NCBI GenBank assembly: GCA_934630385.1
Contig: CAKTWE010000013.1
Span: 1 to 33,476 of the forward strand
Origin: an uncultured Collinsella sp.
GTDB taxonomy: Bacteria > Actinomycetota > Coriobacteriia > Coriobacteriales > Coriobacteriaceae
Direction: 5' to 3'
Length of the DNA: 33,476 nt
A program made the position numbers and the translations under genes. The notes beneath the pieces are model-generated. The model saw nothing but the letters and a program-made list of their open reading frames with translations. It was not told the origin of the DNA and made no database searches. The number at the start of each line of letters is the position of its first letter. The first letter of the stretch is position 1. This document shows, one piece after another, positions 30,680 to 33,476 of this stretch.

Positions 30680-31838
30680 ATGGACGAGATCGTCTGTGCA
30701 AACACCGCATTCCGCTACTGGCGCTGCCCACCGCAGGTTCGCGACCTCTACCCGCGCCTGCCCAGCTCCGATGACGGCTGGCGAGCCCTATCCCAAGCCC
30801 CTTTCGTAACCGAGGTGCTCAAGGCCCCGATTATTACCACGACGGAGCCTGGTGGCGTTAACTACCATTCAGGATTACGAACAACAATCCATTGTGGAGA
30901 CGCTTCTGGGGTGGACTGTACACTGGAAACAGCGATGGGCTTTAGGGTAACCAATCCGCTTGCAACGTTGTTTACCATGGCGCGTTTTGTGTCTCAAACC
31001 GATCTGGTCCTTGCCATGTACGAGTTCTGTGGTTGGTTTTCCGTCTTTGAACCCACCGCCGCAGCCGAAGCAGAACGGAGCAAGGCCGATAACGCCGTTC
31101 AAGAATCCACGACCGAATCTCTCTTTGAACTAGATGAGAGCCAAGACGAGGCGCAATGGAAACGCGTTTATGCGCGCGTAAAAGTAAAAGAGCAGGTAAA
31201 TGCAAAGGGAACAAACGTCCAAAAGAAAACGAAGGAGATCACGAAGCTCAAAGGCACTTCGCTCTGGATGAGGAAGCCGCTTATCGAACTGCACGAACTT
31301 CATGAGTACGCCAGGAAGATGAAAAGCCGTAAGTGGGGTGCTAAGTTCTATAACGCCGCGCGGATGGTTACGGGTATAGCGGCCCTCACCGCTAGAAGTA
31401 GCGGGAATTCTACTGTTGTCGCTTCCTCGCTCCCGCGGCGGTGCCGGCTTTCGGAATGTCTTCGTTAACGATTTTACGCTGCTTACTGCATCGGCCCAGA
31501 GCATTGCGGGGCAAAAAGTCTGCTACGGGGATATCGTGATCGTGAATCCGACCATAATGAAAGCTGGCATATTGGAGATTCAGGGAGAGGTTATCCATGG
31601 TTCAGGCGCCGTGCTGGACCACGATGCCAAACGCATGACGGCGCTACAAAGTTTGGGGTATGACGTCTTTTTGGTTACCCACGACATGCTTAACGATGCT
31701 GCGCAGCTTGATGCGATCGTGCGAAGCCTTTGTTTACGCTTGGGTTTGCGCTATAGGTGCAAAACAAAGGCCCAGAGGACGAGGGAAGCGGAGCTACGGG
31801 CCAACGTCCTGTGTAATTGGCTGGAAATCGGTCGCTAG
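30680..31838 (+). pseudogene. Frameshifted gene with possible PD-(D/E)XK/DUF559-like C-terminal domain
   Basis: Two overlapping frames look like one interrupted gene. The first (30680-31468) starts at an ATG with GGGGGAGG 5 nt upstream and encodes 262 residues beginning MDEIVCANTAFRYWRCPP. It contains TTIHCGDASGVDCTLETAMG and ATLFTMARFVSQTDLVLAMYEF, which resemble the N-terminal part of type IV-antitoxin-like or endonuclease-like proteins common in Actinobacteria. The second frame, open from about 31380 to 31838 with no start of its own, encodes ILEIQGEVIHGSG, then DHDAKRMTALQSLGYDVFLVTHDML, a spacing like the E-x-G...H...D..R...L...G(W/Y).V of DUF559/Vsr-type nucleases. The shift lies between 31380 and 31468, with no homopolymer at the site. 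Function and assignment are tentative. Confidence 0.6.
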
Positions 31839-31889
31839 ACAGCCATTTTTCCGCTTCATGGCGCTTCGTGGCGGCCGCCCGCGATGTCG

Positions 31890-32053
31890 CCGCCACGAAA
31901 CCGGCCCATCTGCTACGTTTGACCCCGACCACTCGACCATAACCGGTGTTTAACGAAAACCGCAGGCCGTCTACCTGCGGTTTTATTTTTGCCCAGGACT
32001 GCGTGGTCGGGCGGTGGCGGCCGGACGTAGTAGATGGGCCGGTTTCGTGGCGG
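31890..32053 (-). repeat. Fold-back element C with conserved 15-mer core (inverted)
   Basis: The arms are 29 nt each (31890-31918 and 32025-32053) with one mismatch. Read on the minus strand, the 106-nt core has CCGACCA (32010-32004), 19 nt, AAAACCGCAGGTAGA (31984-31970), 30 nt and TGGTCGA (31939-31933), with 14 nt between the boxes and each arm. In this copy the 15-mer also pairs locally with AAAACCGCAGG at 31956-31966, making a terminator-like hairpin. A third arm, TTCGTGGCGGC (31865-31875), can pair with the left arm. Confidence 0.87.
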
Positions 32054-32089
32054 GAGGTCCCCGGGCGGCGACCGGGCTGGAGCCGGAAA

Positions 32090-32132
32090 GGCGGGCGGCG
32101 CCGCCGCCCGCCCGCGGGGCGCGCCCCGCGGG
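32090..32132. repeat. Two adjoining GC-only hairpins upstream of tRNA-Ala copy 2
   Basis: GGCGGGCGGC (32090-32099) pairs with GCCGCCCGCC (32103-32112). Directly adjoining it, CCCGCGGGGC (32111-32120) pairs with GCCCCGCGGG (32123-32132). The surrounding 32050-32190 is almost entirely G and C with no gene. Together with element C this fills the gap 31839-32206. Confidence 0.8.
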
Positions 32133-32206
32133 CATGGCCGGACCCCTCGGCCCTGGGCGGGCCCGCGCACCCGCGCCGCGGCGGCGAAAGTTTTCCAAAA
32201 TTGCCC

Positions 32207-32235
32207 TTGCATCGCCGTCCGAGTTCCCGTATAGT
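32207..32235 (+). promoter_or_regulatory. Promoter of tRNA-Ala copy 2
   Basis: TTGCAT (32207-32212), a 17-nt spacer and TATAGT (32230-32235) match the promoter of copy 1 in motif and spacing, and the distance to the tRNA (12 nt) is nearly the same. Confidence 0.8.
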
Positions 32236-32247
32236 ACTTCTTCGCAC

Positions 32248-32320
32248 GGGGGCGTAGCTCAGCTGGGAGAGCGCTTGACTGGCAGTCAAGAGGTCAGGGG
32301 TTCGATCCCCCTCGTCTCCA
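32248..32320 (+). tRNA. tRNA-Ala (anticodon GGC), copy 2
   Basis: The cloverleaf is the same as copy 1 at 22024, with G3-U70 and anticodon GGC. One base differs in the T loop (TTCGATC against TTCGATT). After the discriminator A the sequence is CCC, so the terminal CCA is not encoded and must be added by the tRNA nucleotidyltransferase, unlike copy 1 and the tRNA-Val here. Confidence 0.96.
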
Positions 32321-32336
32321 CCCGAGCATTGAATGA

Positions 32337-32364
32337 GGCTCCAACGCAAGTTGGGGCCTTTTTT
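32337..32364 (+). terminator. Terminator after tRNA-Ala copy 2
   Basis: GGCTCCAAC (32337-32345) pairs with GTTGGGGCC (32350-32358) with one wobble, a GCAA loop and six T (32359-32364). Confidence 0.88.
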
Positions 32365-32395
32365 CATATAGGCACACAAGGTCAAAGGCGGCACC

Positions 32396-33476
32396 ATGAT
32401 CCTCCTGGTCGACAAGATCGAAAAAAGCTTCGGCGCGCGCGTCCTCTTTAGCGGCGCATCCTTCCAGATCAACCCCGGCGAGCGCTTCGCGCTCGTGGGC
32501 CCCAACGGCGCCGGCAAAACCACCATGCTCAAGATTATCATGGGCATCGACAGCCCGGATGCTGGCCAGGTCCAGTACGCAAAGGACTGCCAGGTAGGCT
32601 ACCTAGAGCAGGAAACCAATCTGGAGCAAAAGGACACCACCATCCTTGCCGAGGTCATGGCCGCCGCCAAGGAAATCCGCTGCATGGGCGAGCGCGCCAA
32701 CGAGCTGCAGGCCCAGATCACCGAGCTCTCCGAGCAGGGCAAGGACGTCGACGCCCTCCTCAACGAGTACGGCCAGGTCCAGGATCGCTTTGAGCATCTG
32801 GGCGGCTACGAGCTCGAGAGCAACGCCCGCAAGATCCTGTCCGGCCTGGGCTTTAAGGTCACCGACTTTGAGCGCCCGTGCTCCGAGTTCTCCGGCGGCT
32901 GGCAGATGCGTATCGCGCTGGCAAAGCTTTTCCTGCGCCATCCCGACCTGCTGCTGCTGGACGAGCCCACCAACCACTTGGACCTCGAGAGCGTCCAGTG
33001 GCTGCGCGGCTTTATCGCCAACTACGACGGCGCCGTCCTCATCGTCAGCCACGACCGCGCCTTCATGGACGCCTGCGTCGACCACGTGGCCGCGCTCGAG
33101 AACCGCCGCGTGACCACCTACACCGGCAACTACAGCAGCTATCTTAAGCAGCGCGAGGACAATCTGGAGCAAATGCGCGCCAAGCGCGCTGCCCAGGAGC
33201 GCGACATCGCCCACATGCAGGTCTTCGTCGACAAGTTCCGCTACAAGCCCACCAAAGCTGCCCAGGCGCAGGAGCGTATCCGCAAGATCGAGCAGATCAA
33301 AAAGGAGCTTGTCATCCTGCCCGAAGGCCACAAACACATCGACTTTAAGTTCCCCGACCCGCCGCGCTCCGGCGACATGGTCGTGGGCCTGGAGGGCGTG
33401 TCCAAGTCCTACGGCGACAAGCACATCTACAGCGACATCGACCTCAAACTCTACCGCGGCGAGCACGTGGCGCTCG
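32396..33476 (+). CDS. ABC-F family ATPase, N-terminal part (runs off window)
   Basis: ABC-F proteins have two ATPase domains and no membrane segment; they act on the ribosome as translation factors or antibiotic-resistance proteins. About 360 residues are visible. The first domain is complete: Walker A GPNGAGKT at 35-42, the signature FSGGWQMRIALAKLF, Walker B LLLLDEPTNHLDL and the switch His in VSHDRAF. A charged interdomain linker follows (about 225-310), containing FRYKPTKAAQAQERI, and then the start of the second domain (VVGLEGVSKSYGD). The second Walker A lies beyond the end. The ATG at 32396 has AAAGGCGG about 5 nt upstream and lies 31 nt past the tRNA terminator. Subtype (Uup, YdiF/YheS-like, EttA or resistance type) cannot be fixed; the linker favours a YdiF/Uup-like housekeeping member. 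Confidence 0.92.
   Translation, partial: MILLVDKIEKSFGARVLFSGASFQINPGERFALVGPNGAGKTTMLKIIMGIDSPDAGQVQYAKDCQVGYLEQETNLEQKDTTILAEVMAAAKEIRCMGERANELQAQITELSEQGKDVDALLNEYGQVQDRFEHLGGYELESNARKILSGLGFKVTDFERPCSEFSGGWQMRIALAKLFLRHPDLLLLDEPTNHLDLESVQWLRGFIANYDGAVLIVSHDRAFMDACVDHVAALENRRVTTYTGNYSSYLKQREDNLEQMRAKRAAQERDIAHMQVFVDKFRYKPTKAAQAQERIRKIEQIKKELVILPEGHKHIDFKFPDPPRSGDMVVGLEGVSKSYGDKHIYSDIDLKLYRGEHVAL

Noticed and set aside
31956..31984. The hairpin in element C as a simple terminator of the frameshifted gene
   Set aside because: It may act that way, but half of it is the 15-mer shared with elements A and B, where no local hairpin forms, so termination does not explain the conservation.
22024..32320. 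tRNA-Ala repeats as attL/attR of an integrated prophage or ICE
   Set aside because: No integrase, excisionase, relaxase or phage structural gene lies between them. The repeats include full tRNA genes with their own promoters, so simple gene duplication is equally likely.

Overview
The window is chromosomal DNA from a high-GC Gram-positive bacterium. The combination of a complete glycogen cluster with a GlgC/GlgD pair, an LPXTG sortase substrate and high-GC housekeeping genes fits a gut Coriobacteriia member such as Collinsella. That assignment is inference from gene content, not a database result.

Positions 1-6223 (+ strand) hold translation and replication-restart genes: the 3' end of gltX, then priA, def, fmt and rsmB. 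A large fold-back repeat and a terminator separate def from fmt. Positions 6224-6672 hold no gene but a nest of inverted repeats.

Positions 6673-20280 (- strand) form an alpha-glucan storage and turnover block. In transcription order it is glgB (branching), glgP (phosphorolysis), glgC and glgD (ADP-glucose synthesis), glgA (chain elongation), a single 1098-residue protein joining a GH13 alpha-amylase-type domain to a GH77 4-alpha-glucanotransferase, and a small FmdB-type zinc ribbon. GlgA and GlgB both carry long Lys/Ala/Thr/Pro-rich tails resembling histone H1, which is unusual for glycogen enzymes. Divergent from glgB are a HAD-family phosphatase/phosphomutase and a thiamine pyrophosphokinase; the shared intergenic region carries repeated GGTAAAAC/GTTTTACC boxes.

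Positions 22024-32320 are bounded by two nearly identical tRNA-Ala(GGC) genes in direct orientation. The DNA between them is visibly richer in A+T and mosaic. It holds a ugd (UDP-glucose dehydrogenase) remnant, an OLD-family nuclease, an LPXTG surface protein, a Panacea-Doc toxin-antitoxin pair, a DUF3990-Xre toxin-antitoxin-like pair, an unknown 209-residue protein, a tRNA-Val and a frameshifted gene with a possible endonuclease domain. This looks like an accessory or defence island. No integrase is present. After the second tRNA-Ala the core chromosome resumes with the 5' part of an ABC-F ATPase.

The most interesting unexplained structure is a family of three dispersed fold-back elements (6384-6515 and 10502-10633 on +, 31890-32053 on -). 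Each has a core of 104-106 nt with the same layout: CCGACCA-like box, exactly 19 nt, the 15-mer AAAACCGCAGGTAGA, exactly 30 nt, then a TGGTCGG-like box. The core is enclosed by complementary arms whose sequence differs in every copy. Conserved spacing with changing but still complementary arms suggests a structured RNA or a small mobile element that targets palindromes. I do not recognise it.
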